From assembly GCA_964495755.1 (NCBI GenBank), contig CAZBXU010000050.1:1-20484 (forward strand): DNA of 20,484 bases. Direction: 5' to 3'. This DNA is from JAFGQJ01 sp964495755. Lineage in GTDB: Bacteria; Spirochaetota; Spirochaetia; SZUA-6; DRHE01. A program made the translations under genes and the position numbers. Below the pieces are notes generated by a model, which saw nothing but the letters and a program-made list of their open reading frames with translations, did no database searches and was not told the origin of the DNA. This document shows positions 1 through 7,008 of the stretch, one piece after another (the first letter of the stretch is position 1; the number at the start of each line of letters is the position of its first letter).

Positions 1-1
1 A

Positions 2-118
2 ATCTATAGACTAGAATTGGATTATTGGACGGAAAACACCGTGGCAAAAACATTCTATAATCATCTTGGTTACCGGATTTTCCACGAACAAGTCAAAAAA
101 GATATCTTAAAAGAATGA
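2..118 (+). CDS. GNAT-family N-acetyltransferase, C-terminal fragment
   Basis: An open frame enters from the left edge and stops at TGA 116-118, giving 38 residues. The visible stretch ELDYWTENTVAKTFYNHLGY is the typical last part of the GNAT (Gcn5-related acetyltransferase) fold. In that family an N-x-x-A-x-x-F-Y-x-x-x-G-(F/Y) motif forms the final acetyl-CoA-contacting helix and strand. The substrate cannot be deduced because the specificity-determining half lies outside the window. The assignment rests on this one motif, which is quite distinctive. The gene appears intact at its 3' end. Confidence 0.75.
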   Translation: MYRLELDYWTENTVAKTFYNHLGYRIFHEQVKKDILKE

Positions 119-577
119 CACCAGAAGAGATCGTATCCTGTAAAAAAGCCCATGTGTGGCAGAACTACACTCCGATCAGTTCAAGAATAGCATATGTAGA
201 AAACGATTCTGAACATAACATGGCTTTTGGGGCAGACTTCGAGAATGATATTGGTAACAGTGGCTCTATGTGGATAAACTGTCACTGTACTTTAATTCGG
301 CGAAGCAGCTCAAAAGATCGTTACCCAGAACCGGTCAGCGAAGCTTTGGAAGTGGATCTTGAACCGGAGCTGGATGGCGTAGATTTCCCGCGTCTGATAG
401 ATTACCTTTTTCCCGTGTTTTTTGCGCTCCAGTGCGCCACTTCATCCTTGCGGTTCAGATGCACCGATATGGACAGGACAAGAACAACGGGATGAACACA
501 GTGCTGACTGTAAGTGTTGTCAGGATGAACAAAGGTTGCTTGACTCGAAACAGGTGTGTCGCTAAGCTCTCTCTGCC
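119..577. other. 459-bp stretch without a convincing gene
   Basis: The only sizeable plus-strand frame is 115-495 (126 codons). Its ATG overlaps the GNAT stop codon as ATGA, which could mean translational coupling. Its product, however, shows no family motif, no hydrophobic segment and no repeat that I recognise, and its composition changes abruptly around residue 65 from Asn/Cys-rich to acidic. I treat it as unproven. It may be a decayed gene tail. I see no tRNA, no strong terminator and no convincing promoter here. There is also no Shine-Dalgarno sequence just before the next gene at 578. Confidence 0.4.
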
Positions 578-1639
578 ATGAGTGAGTACATCATCAGCGG
601 AATACAGCAGATCGGTACCGGCATCCCTGATCTTGCCGGCGCCTTTCGCTGGTACAGGAAAAACTTCGGCTTCGACATTCGCGTGTTCGAGGATGAAGGA
701 GAAGCAGCCCTGATGCTGCCCTACACCGGCGGAATGCCCAGGGCCAGGCATGCGATTCTGGCACTGAACATGCAGGGAGGTGGGGGTCTGGAGATCTGGC
801 AATACAAGGGCCGCAAAACCAAAGCTCCCGATTTCCAGGTGAAACTTGGAGATCTGGGGATTTTCTCAGCCCGAATCAAAGCTCGAGATGTCCAGAAAGC
901 CTTCACCTTCCTCAGGGCGGCGGATGCGGAGATTCTTGGCGGAATTACTGCCGACCCGGCGGGGAGTCCCTGCTTCTTTGTTAGAGATCCCTTTGGACTG
1001 ATCTTTCAAGTGACCGAAGGCGACGGCTGGTTCTCAACCGGCAAGCATCCCACCGGCGGTGCAGCGGGCTGTTCGATCGGGACAACTGACGTGGAAAAGG
1101 CTCGGGATTTCTATTCCCAGATCCTGGGCTACGACCAGCTTCTCTATGACGAGCGGGGAGTGTTCGGCGATCTCCAGCCCCTGCCGGGTGGGAACGGCAA
1201 GTTCCGACGCATGCTGCTGACCCACGGCAAACCCCGGAGGGGGGCTTTCAGTCCGATTTTAGGCCCGACGAAAATCGAGCTGCTTCAAGCCCTGGACCGT
1301 CGTCCGAAAAAGATATTCGCCGACCGCTACTGGGGCGACCTGGGGTTCATTCACCTCTGTTTTGACGTGAACGGGATGGACAGCCTGAAGCAGCGCTGCA
1401 GCGATGCGGGCCGTCCCTTCACGGTGGACAGTGAGACCGGATTCGATATGGGCGATTCCGCCGGGCGGTTCGCCTACACCGAGGACCCGGACGGCACCTT
1501 GATCGAGTTCGTAGAAACCCACAAATTGAAGATCATGAAGAAGTGGGGATGGTACCTCGATCTCACAAAACGGCGTCCGCAAAAAGCACTGTCGCGGTGG
1601 ATGCTGAAGAGCCTGGCATTCAACAGAGTCAAGGACTAG
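578..1639 (+). CDS. Two-domain VOC (glyoxalase/dioxygenase superfamily) protein
   Basis: The protein has 353 residues. It contains two vicinal-oxygen-chelate modules. The first (about 1-150) opens with ISGIQQIGTGIPDLAGAFRW and ends with FFVRDPFGLIFQVTE. The second (about 160-320) opens with GCSIGTTDVEKARDFYSQIL and ends with AYTEDPDGTLIEFVE. The pattern of D-x-x-x-(A)-x-x-F/W-Y followed later by (R/E)DP-(F/D)G-x-x-(I/F)-(E/Q) is the VOC signature. Such tandem proteins bind a metal and act as lyases, isomerases or dioxygenases; the reaction here is unknown. A stop codon lies in frame upstream, so ATG 578 is the first possible ATG, but no Shine-Dalgarno sequence precedes it. The gene ends 3 bp from the end of the convergent cysH. 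A link to the neighbouring sulfur/lipid genes is possible but unproven. Confidence 0.75.
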   Translation: MSEYIISGIQQIGTGIPDLAGAFRWYRKNFGFDIRVFEDEGEAALMLPYTGGMPRARHAILALNMQGGGGLEIWQYKGRKTKAPDFQVKLGDLGIFSARIKARDVQKAFTFLRAADAEILGGITADPAGSPCFFVRDPFGLIFQVTEGDGWFSTGKHPTGGAAGCSIGTTDVEKARDFYSQILGYDQLLYDERGVFGDLQPLPGGNGKFRRMLLTHGKPRRGAFSPILGPTKIELLQALDRRPKKIFADRYWGDLGFIHLCFDVNGMDSLKQRCSDAGRPFTVDSETGFDMGDSAGRFAYTEDPDGTLIEFVETHKLKIMKKWGWYLDLTKRRPQKALSRWMLKSLAFNRVKD

Positions 1640-1642
1640 TCG

Positions 1643-2350
1643 CTAATTCTTCAAAGGGCGGGTGTGGATACCGCACTCGCCGCCGCACTTGCTCGTTCCG
1701 ACCCAGCGCCCGGCCCGTTCATTGTCGTCGGTGGTGATTTTCGTGCAAGGCTCGCAACCCAAGGATCGGTATCCCTTGGCGTACAGGGGATTCACCTCTA
1801 CATCGTTGAGAGCCAGGTACTGCCATACCTCCCGTTCCTTCCACAGAAGGATGGGATTGAGCTTGACCAATCCCGGGTCCCGTTCCTCGACTTCCTGGTA
1901 ATCTGTTCGAGTCCTGCCTTCGGTGCAGCGTAGGCCGGTGACCCAGCAATGCACTCCCATCTCTTCAATTGCCTGTCGGGTCGGCTCGACCTTGAGCAGA
2001 TCGCAGCAGCGATCCGGATCGCTCTTGTACAGTTCCTTTGGGATTTGCACGTCGTTTCTATATACTTGAAGTTCGGGATAGGCTCGAACCTGTTCATTCA
2101 TGAAGGCAATTGTCTCTTTGGGTTTGAAACGGGTGGTCACGATGAACCCGCGAATGTTGGGGCTGATCCGCTTAGCCAGATGCCAGACCGCCACGGAATC
2201 TTTACCCAGGCTGTTCGCAACGACAAGAGTGTCGCCGAACTCGCGGTAGGCGTTCTCTATGAGCCCGAGGGAGCGCTCAACCTTTTGGTTAAAGGTAAGA
2301 TTGTTTACGAGGTAGGATGCAGGGCTTTTCTCTGCAACAGCATTCATCAT
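1643..2350 (-). CDS. cysH: Assimilatory APS reductase (4Fe-4S type)
   Basis: It reduces adenosine 5'-phosphosulfate to sulfite and AMP in the cytoplasm using thioredoxin-like reductant. Starting at ATG 2350 the protein has 235 residues. It shows the PP-loop nucleotide motif SLGKDS (about 47-52), the paired cysteines C115-C116 (DRCCDLLKVEP), the CEPC pair C199/C202 and a C-terminal CGGECGIH with the likely catalytic cysteine. The CC...CxxC set binds a [4Fe-4S] cluster and, in this family, distinguishes APS from PAPS reductases. The open frame extends to 2437, but ATG 2350 is preceded by GAGGAG at ideal spacing and the longer frame runs into the promoter. It lies divergently from cysteate synthase. 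Sulfite from this enzyme is that enzyme's expected substrate. No cysD/cysN/cysC or sulfite reductase is nearby. Confidence 0.88.
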   Translation of the reverse strand: MMNAVAEKSPASYLVNNLTFNQKVERSLGLIENAYREFGDTLVVANSLGKDSVAVWHLAKRISPNIRGFIVTTRFKPKETIAFMNEQVRAYPELQVYRNDVQIPKELYKSDPDRCCDLLKVEPTRQAIEEMGVHCWVTGLRCTEGRTRTDYQEVEERDPGLVKLNPILLWKEREVWQYLALNDVEVNPLYAKGYRSLGCEPCTKITTDDNERAGRWVGTSKCGGECGIHTRPLKN

Positions 2351-2407
2351 GATTTCTCCTCTCTCTCTCCGGGGTTGATTGAAGGGAAAGCGATATCTTT
2401 CGCCGAC

Positions 2408-2437
2408 AGTATGGAAGAGCAGGACGACCACTGTCAA
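2408..2437 (-). promoter_or_regulatory. Sigma-70-like promoter of cysH
   Basis: Read on the minus strand there is a perfect TTGACA (-35, complement of 2432-2437), an 18-bp spacer and CATACT (-10, complement of 2408-2413). Transcription would begin near 2400 and give about 50 nt of leader before ATG 2350. This supports the internal start chosen for cysH. Confidence 0.55.
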
Positions 2438-2492
2438 GACAAGGAAGCAAGAGAAATTCGAATCCGATAAAAAAAAATATTAAAAATCGAAT

Positions 2493-2508
2493 AACTGAAT
2501 ATTCAGTT
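2493..2508. promoter_or_regulatory. TetR-type palindromic operator candidate
   Basis: AACTGAATATTCAGTT is a perfect 16-bp palindrome in the 277-bp region between the divergent cysH and cysteate synthase starts. A further half-site ATTCAGTT follows at 2514-2521, 13 bp from the first copy of that octamer. Length, symmetry and AT-rich centre suit a TetR-family dimer, and a TetR gene ends the same cluster (5228-5863). The whole surrounding stretch (2465-2560) is very AT-rich, as expected for a promoter area. I could not fix the plus-strand promoter. Binding by that TetR protein is an inference. Confidence 0.5.
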
Positions 2509-2627
2509 CATATATTCAGTTTGTGTAAAAATACGCCCTTTTCTTTTTTTAAAGATTGTGTTAAATTCCTGCAGTAACAATCCTGATGGATTGACATTGC
2601 AGGAGTGCGAAGTCATGGGAGCAGCCG

Positions 2628-3932
2628 ATGGGATCTGAGAGCTACAGGCTAACTTGTGTGCGCTGCGGGAAGGTGTTCGAGGATTTGCAGGACCGTTTCC
2701 TGCTGCAGTGCGACGAAGATCACGGCCCTTCACTGCTGCGATCGGAATACGACAACAAACAGTTGACGATCCAGCGTGAACATCCCGGGATATTTCGCTA
2801 CAGCCAGTGGTTGCCGATCCGCAGAGTTGTAGATACGCCCGTGAAGCCTGCAGTATTTAAAAGCGAAAATCTGGCCCAGCGAATCGGGCTAGAAAACCTT
2901 TGGATTGCCTTCAATTGCTACTGGCCCGAACGGGGCGGTGCAATGGAAACCTGCAGCTTCAAAGAGTTGGAGGCCCTTCCCGTATGCGCCCGCCGGCCGG
3001 ACGGTATGGAGGGAACCCTGGTGGTCTCTTCGGCGGGAGATACCGGTAGGGCTTTCCTGCAGACCTGTTCTCGCTTTGGAATCCCGGCATTGATCGTGGT
3101 GCCGGAAACGGCCCTGCCGGCGATGTGGCTGACCGTCCAAAAGCACCCGGATGTGAAGCTGGCCGTGCTGCAGGGAGACCGGGACTACCTCGATGCGATC
3201 GAGCTGGCCGGAAAGATCGCTTCTTTGGACGGCTATTTCCCCGAGGGGGGCGCCAAGAACGTGGCGCGTCGGGATGGAATGGGCACGGTCGTACTGGCAG
3301 CGGTGGAGGCGATCGGCAGAGTTCCCGATCATTACTTCCAGTCCGTGGGTAGCGGGACAGGCGGGATCGCCGCTTGGGAGATGAGTCGGAGATTCAGGCA
3401 GGACGGTAGGTACGGCCACCACAAGATGAAGCTCCACCTGGTGCAGAATGTTCCCTTTGCCATCATGAGCGATGCCTGGCGGGCAGGATCGAAGGATCTA
3501 CCGCTTCTCGACGAGCATGAGGCCAAAGGGCTTATCGCCCGGCTCCATTCGGGAATGCTGAGCAACCGCAAACCTCCCTACGGGATCACCGGCGGGGTGT
3601 ACGACGCCCTCACCGATACCGACGGGCAGATGTATTCTGTCCTCAGCGAGGAGGCCCTGTTGGCGGGGTGGCTGTTTGAGTCCTTGGAAGGATGCGATCT
3701 AGATCCCGCAGCCGAGGTGGCCCTGGCCGGTTTGGTAAGGGCTGTACGGAAGGGCAAGTTCGACAAATCCGACGTAGTGCTGTTAAATCTTACCGGGGGC
3801 GGCAAGAAGCGGCTCGAATTGGAGGAAAGCCCCCGGCCGGTCCGGCCGGACTATTTATTCTCTTTAAAAGATTACAGCTTGAACCAACTGGAGAAGCAGC
3901 TTCTACGCTCTCCCACGAAAATACCTGTTTGA
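2628..3932 (+). CDS. Cysteate synthase (threonine synthase-like PLP enzyme)
   Basis: Predicted to make L-cysteate from O-phospho-L-serine and sulfite. It is a 434-residue fold-type II PLP protein related to threonine synthase. A zinc-ribbon-like N terminus (C10, C13, C28) is followed by YWPERGGAMETCSFKELEA, in which K112 should carry PLP. Next come SSAGDTGRA (134-142) and the phosphate-binding loop GSGTGG (241-246). The WPERG...TCSFKELEA block is as I remember it in archaeal cysteate synthases of coenzyme M synthesis rather than true threonine synthases. ATG 2628 has GGGAG six bases upstream. The 28-bp gap to the next gene indicates an operon. Flanking by a sulfite-producing CysH and a serine-palmitoyltransferase-like gene favours sulfonolipid synthesis over coenzyme M. 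The alternative is an unusual threonine synthase. Confidence 0.8.
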   Translation: MGSESYRLTCVRCGKVFEDLQDRFLLQCDEDHGPSLLRSEYDNKQLTIQREHPGIFRYSQWLPIRRVVDTPVKPAVFKSENLAQRIGLENLWIAFNCYWPERGGAMETCSFKELEALPVCARRPDGMEGTLVVSSAGDTGRAFLQTCSRFGIPALIVVPETALPAMWLTVQKHPDVKLAVLQGDRDYLDAIELAGKIASLDGYFPEGGAKNVARRDGMGTVVLAAVEAIGRVPDHYFQSVGSGTGGIAAWEMSRRFRQDGRYGHHKMKLHLVQNVPFAIMSDAWRAGSKDLPLLDEHEAKGLIARLHSGMLSNRKPPYGITGGVYDALTDTDGQMYSVLSEEALLAGWLFESLEGCDLDPAAEVALAGLVRAVRKGKFDKSDVVLLNLTGGGKKRLELEESPRPVRPDYLFSLKDYSLNQLEKQLLRSPTKIPV

Positions 3933-3942
3933 ATTTTATATA

Positions 3943-3959
3943 TAGGAGAAATAGGAGAA
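3943..3959 (+). promoter_or_regulatory. Duplicated ribosome binding site
   Basis: TAGGAGAAATAGGAGAA is a direct repeat of an 8-base unit with a 9-base period, giving AGGAG at 3944-3948 and 3953-3957. Only the second is well spaced for ATG 3961/3964. It may boost translation of the acyltransferase relative to cysteate synthase, or simply be a slippage product. Confidence 0.5.
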
Positions 3960-3960
3960 T

Positions 3961-5208
3961 ATGATGCCAGACCTTTTTGACAAATGCCGCGGTGACGGCG
4001 GAAACTTCGGGTTTTTGCGAGTCCAGAACGACCTGTATTATGCCCGTCCCGTATTGGACGGTGTGCCCGGCCCCCGCATGAAATTTCACGGCAAAGAAGT
4101 CATCATGTGGGCTATCAACAACTATCTTGGGCTCGCCGGGAATGAAGAGGTTAGACAAGCGGCCCGTAAGTCCCTGGAAGACTGGGGGACCTTCACTCCC
4201 ATGGGCTCGCGGATGTTGACCGGCAACACCGCCAAACACATCGGGTTGGAAAAAAGGCTCGCCGCTTTCCTGCAAAAGCCCGCGGCGGCACTGTTCAACT
4301 ACGGATATCTCGGCGTGATGGGGACGATCAGTGCCCTGACCGGACCGGATGATGTGATCGTCATGGATAGGTTGAGCCACGCCAGCATCGTGGATGGAAC
4401 GGTCTTGGCTTCGGCGGGCAGACGATTTCGTCCTTTCAAGCACAACGACCTCGATCACCTTGAGCACCACCTAAAAGCAGCCAACCGTCAACGCAAGGGG
4501 GGTATCCTGATCGTGATCGAAGGGGTTTACGGCATGCGGGGTGACCTTGCGGATCTCAAAGGGATCTGTGAGCTCAAGGACCGCTACGAGGCCAGGCTTT
4601 TCGTTGACGATGCCCACGGCTTCGGGGTGATGGGTGAACACGGTCGAGGCTTGGGAGAACATTTCGGCGTGCAGGATAAAATCGATCTGTACTTCGGAAC
4701 CTTTGCCAAAGCCTTCGCCGCCATCGGTGGTGTTACCGCCGGTGAAGAAGAGGTGGTTCGCTACATCAAGTACAATGCCCGCACCAACGTGTTTGCCAAG
4801 AGTCTTCCCATGATCTACGTCGACGCTCTCGATGCTTCTCTGGACCTGATAGAAAACCATCCCGAATATAGAGACCGGATGTGGCAGGTGGCCAGGAGAC
4901 TGCAGGCGGGATTGACGGCGCTGGGCTATGATATCGGAGACACCCAATCCCCCATTACCCCCGTGTACGTGCCTGCCGGGAGCGAAGAGACGGTGATGAT
5001 CATGATGAAGATGCTCCGCGAGGACTCTGGGGTATTCGTGTCGGGAGTTACCTACCCGGTAGTGCCGCGGGGAGTGGTGATGTGCCGCATGATTCCCACC
5101 GCTTCCCACTCAGACGAGGATGTGGATCTGACCGTGGAAGCCTTCAAGAAAATGCGGGACAAGATGAACCTCGATCTCTCCCAAAAACCTTCGTTGAGAA
5201 ATCGCTAG
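3961..5208 (+). CDS. Alpha-oxoamine synthase, probable cysteate-C-fatty acyltransferase
   Basis: A 415-residue fold-type I PLP enzyme of the AONS/KBL/serine palmitoyltransferase family, close to the usual 390-420. Visible family features are NNYLGLAG (53-60), GSRMLTG (82-88), RLSHAS (137-142), FVDDAHGFG (214-222, with the PLP-contacting Asp and His) and GTFAKAFAAIGG with K250 as the PLP lysine. The following NVFAKSLPM block resembles the serine palmitoyltransferase branch more than BioF or Kbl. The cysteate synthase upstream makes cysteate the likely amino acid, so decarboxylative condensation with acyl-CoA or acyl-ACP would yield 3-ketocapnine, precursor of sulfonolipids. Two in-frame ATGs (3961, 3964) follow two AGGAG copies; spacing slightly favours 3964. 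The alternative is serine palmitoyltransferase proper or a glycine-specific member. Confidence 0.75.
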   Translation: MMPDLFDKCRGDGGNFGFLRVQNDLYYARPVLDGVPGPRMKFHGKEVIMWAINNYLGLAGNEEVRQAARKSLEDWGTFTPMGSRMLTGNTAKHIGLEKRLAAFLQKPAAALFNYGYLGVMGTISALTGPDDVIVMDRLSHASIVDGTVLASAGRRFRPFKHNDLDHLEHHLKAANRQRKGGILIVIEGVYGMRGDLADLKGICELKDRYEARLFVDDAHGFGVMGEHGRGLGEHFGVQDKIDLYFGTFAKAFAAIGGVTAGEEEVVRYIKYNARTNVFAKSLPMIYVDALDASLDLIENHPEYRDRMWQVARRLQAGLTALGYDIGDTQSPITPVYVPAGSEETVMIMMKMLREDSGVFVSGVTYPVVPRGVVMCRMIPTASHSDEDVDLTVEAFKKMRDKMNLDLSQKPSLRNR

Positions 5209-5227
5209 ACCTCGAAACTCGGCAGAT

Positions 5228-5863
5228 CTACTCATTCTTCGCTTTCGCGATTTTGCGCCGATCCCGCAGTGTGCCGCTGCCGGGCAGGCGAACCCGTCGT
5301 TTCAAAGCTCGCTCCAACAGGTGCAGAATGTCATTCATCAGATCCTCCGCCCCGTCCGAATCAAGGTTCATCAGGATAGCGTCATAGATCGCCAGCACCA
5401 TGCGCCGGGGATTCTTGTAACGGCGAACCCGAAACACTCCTTTACGGGCTCCCTCACGGATGATCTCGGAGATGACCTTTTCAACATGAGCCCGAAGCGA
5501 GCTCTTCCCCGACAATCGGTCCTGCTGCCCCGGGTAGATGTACTTCTTGTTGCCCGTAAGAATACCCAGCAGGATCGGATTGTTCTTGACGCCGAGAGTC
5601 GTAAAGCGGTACAGGGCTTTCATCTTGTTTACAGGGGAGCGGAAACCCGCGACCAGGCGGTCCACCGCGTGGATTCCCTGGCTTTCGAGATTATCGAGGA
5701 TCTGTTCGTAGAACGCTTCTTTGCTCGAGAAGTAGGTATAGAAACTGCCCGTGCCCACACCCGCCTCTTTGGTGATGTCTTCGATATTGACATCCTTGTA
5801 CCCGTAGCGGCTGAAAAGCCGTTCTCCGACCTTCAAAAAAAGCCGGCGTTTATCTGCCCCCAT
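5228..5863 (-). CDS. TetR/AcrR-family transcriptional regulator
   Basis: 211 residues, a typical TetR length. The N-terminal helix-turn-helix is clear: LFSRYGYKDVNIEDITKEAG then VGTGSFYTYFSSKEAFYEQI (about 16-55), the canonical DNA-reading helix and the tyrosine/phenylalanine-rich segment after it. The remaining helical domain would bind an unknown ligand, and TetR proteins next to lipid genes often sense acyl-CoA-type molecules. It is convergent with the acyltransferase (19-bp gap) and lies 24 bp behind the ketopantoate-reductase-like gene, so the two probably share a transcript. GGAGAGG upstream of ATG 5863 is rather far from it. A matching palindrome occurs at 2493-2508 between cysH and cysteate synthase, making this the best candidate regulator of the sulfur-lipid cluster. 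Confidence 0.88.
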   Translation of the reverse strand: MGADKRRLFLKVGERLFSRYGYKDVNIEDITKEAGVGTGSFYTYFSSKEAFYEQILDNLESQGIHAVDRLVAGFRSPVNKMKALYRFTTLGVKNNPILLGILTGNKKYIYPGQQDRLSGKSSLRAHVEKVISEIIREGARKGVFRVRRYKNPRRMVLAIYDAILMNLDSDGAEDLMNDILHLLERALKRRVRLPGSGTLRDRRKIAKAKNE

Positions 5864-5887
5864 CGACTTTTCTTTGCCTCTCCTTCA

Positions 5888-6907
5888 TTAACGTTTCAGC
5901 TGAAAGCCTCGAAATGCCCCCAAGTTGTCCGGCTTTGGCGAACGCTTTCCGCTCTCCAGTTCTCGAATTAGATCCACTACCAATCGATTGCAGGGTACGG
6001 GAACCCCTGATCGATCCGCAGCCTGCACGAGCCTGCCGTTGATGAACTCGACCTCGGTCTTGCGGCCCCGTCGAATCGAATCGAGCATAGATGACTCGGT
6101 GTCGCGATGCCTGCCTCCGATGATTCGCATGAAAAGATGCTTCAGGAATCGGAAGTATCCTTGGTCCGACAGGAGGCGTTCGATATTCAAACCTCCGCCA
6201 AGGGATTCGAGGGTGATCCCCTCGGCTCGGGAGACTTCGAAGACTTCCCGGCCGATAGCAAGCATAATATCACGGATCTCCCTGCTTGCAGCCAGCTTTC
6301 CGAAAGACAGGCCGGTGATCGCGCCCATGGCGGTGAAGGTCGAGGTGATGGCCAGTTTTGACCAGAGGACTCCCCTGATATTTGGCGACACCGTAACCGG
6401 AAAAATCCGGGATAGAAGGGTTTCCGCACGTCCCACCGCCGGAGAGTTCGCTTGCTCATCCAGCCCGCCGATGATGAAAGGACCCAAATTGGTTATTCTG
6501 TACACGCCAGGGGCATCCATCGAGGCTCCCCAGAGGACACATCCCGGAATCAAGAACCTGCCGCCGATCGCTTTGGCCAGATCGAGGGCTACCAAGCCGT
6601 TCTGGATCGTAATCACCACCCCTTCTTCAGCCAGGTTGGATTTCAGCTTTTCTACCGCTTCTACCAGGCCGTTACTCTTCGTGGCCAGTATCAGCGCATC
6701 GAAGGGGCCGCCTACGGCTTTCTCCACCAACCGCACCGAGAAGACCCGTGTTTTCTTGCCGTCCCGAAGAGTTAGCCCTCTCGTATTTACAGCTTCTGAG
6801 ATTTCGGGATCGCGGTCGATTACCGTGACCTCGAGGTCCCGCTGTTCGGCAAGGTGGGCAGCCATTACTCCACCCAAAGCTCCGCAACCAAGGATCGCTA
6901 CGTTCAT
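5888..6907 (-). CDS. Ketopantoate reductase-family NAD(P)H-dependent dehydrogenase (ApbA/PanE-like)
   Basis: 339 residues. The N-terminal Rossmann fold shows GCGALGG (7-13). The family residues IQNG (101-104), LWSKLAI with K184, and SSMLDSIRRGRKTEVEFING from 272, including E285, line up with the catalytic lysine, glutamate and substrate-binding serine/asparagine of 2-dehydropantoate 2-reductase. It is longer than E. coli PanE (about 303) because of a basic insert around 238-271. This is characteristic of a broad subfamily whose substrates are often unknown. No panB or panC is adjacent, so a role in pantothenate synthesis is not assured. It is followed after 24 bp by tetR. The conserved M-x-V-A-I-L-G start fixes ATG 6907, which has no Shine-Dalgarno sequence. 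Confidence 0.8.
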   Translation of the reverse strand: MNVAILGCGALGGVMAAHLAEQRDLEVTVIDRDPEISEAVNTRGLTLRDGKKTRVFSVRLVEKAVGGPFDALILATKSNGLVEAVEKLKSNLAEEGVVITIQNGLVALDLAKAIGGRFLIPGCVLWGASMDAPGVYRITNLGPFIIGGLDEQANSPAVGRAETLLSRIFPVTVSPNIRGVLWSKLAITSTFTAMGAITGLSFGKLAASREIRDIMLAIGREVFEVSRAEGITLESLGGGLNIERLLSDQGYFRFLKHLFMRIIGGRHRDTESSMLDSIRRGRKTEVEFINGRLVQAADRSGVPVPCNRLVVDLIRELESGKRSPKPDNLGAFRGFQLKR

Positions 6908-6912
6908 ACCAT

Positions 6913-6942
6913 TGAATACGGGGGATTACCATCGGTTGTCAA
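6913..6942 (-). promoter_or_regulatory. Promoter of the reductase-tetR operon, possibly leaderless
   Basis: On the minus strand TTGACA (complement of 6937-6942), an 18-bp spacer and TATTCA (complement of 6913-6918) precede the ATG at 6907 by only 5 bp. Transcription would therefore begin at or within a few bases of the start codon, matching the lack of a ribosome binding site. Confidence 0.45.
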
Positions 6943-7008
6943 GTTCCGGAGGGCGAAGAATGCTGCCGCTTGATTCAGTTTCTTTGGCCCTGCGAGCTCA
7001 AACGGCGA

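Noticed and set aside
6973..6980. ATTCAGTT octamer upstream of the reductase-tetR operon, as a second TetR site
   Set aside because: Only one half-site is present and it lies upstream of the predicted -35. The nearest similar sequence (ATTGAAT at 6911) is more than 50 bp away. Too weak to call an operator.
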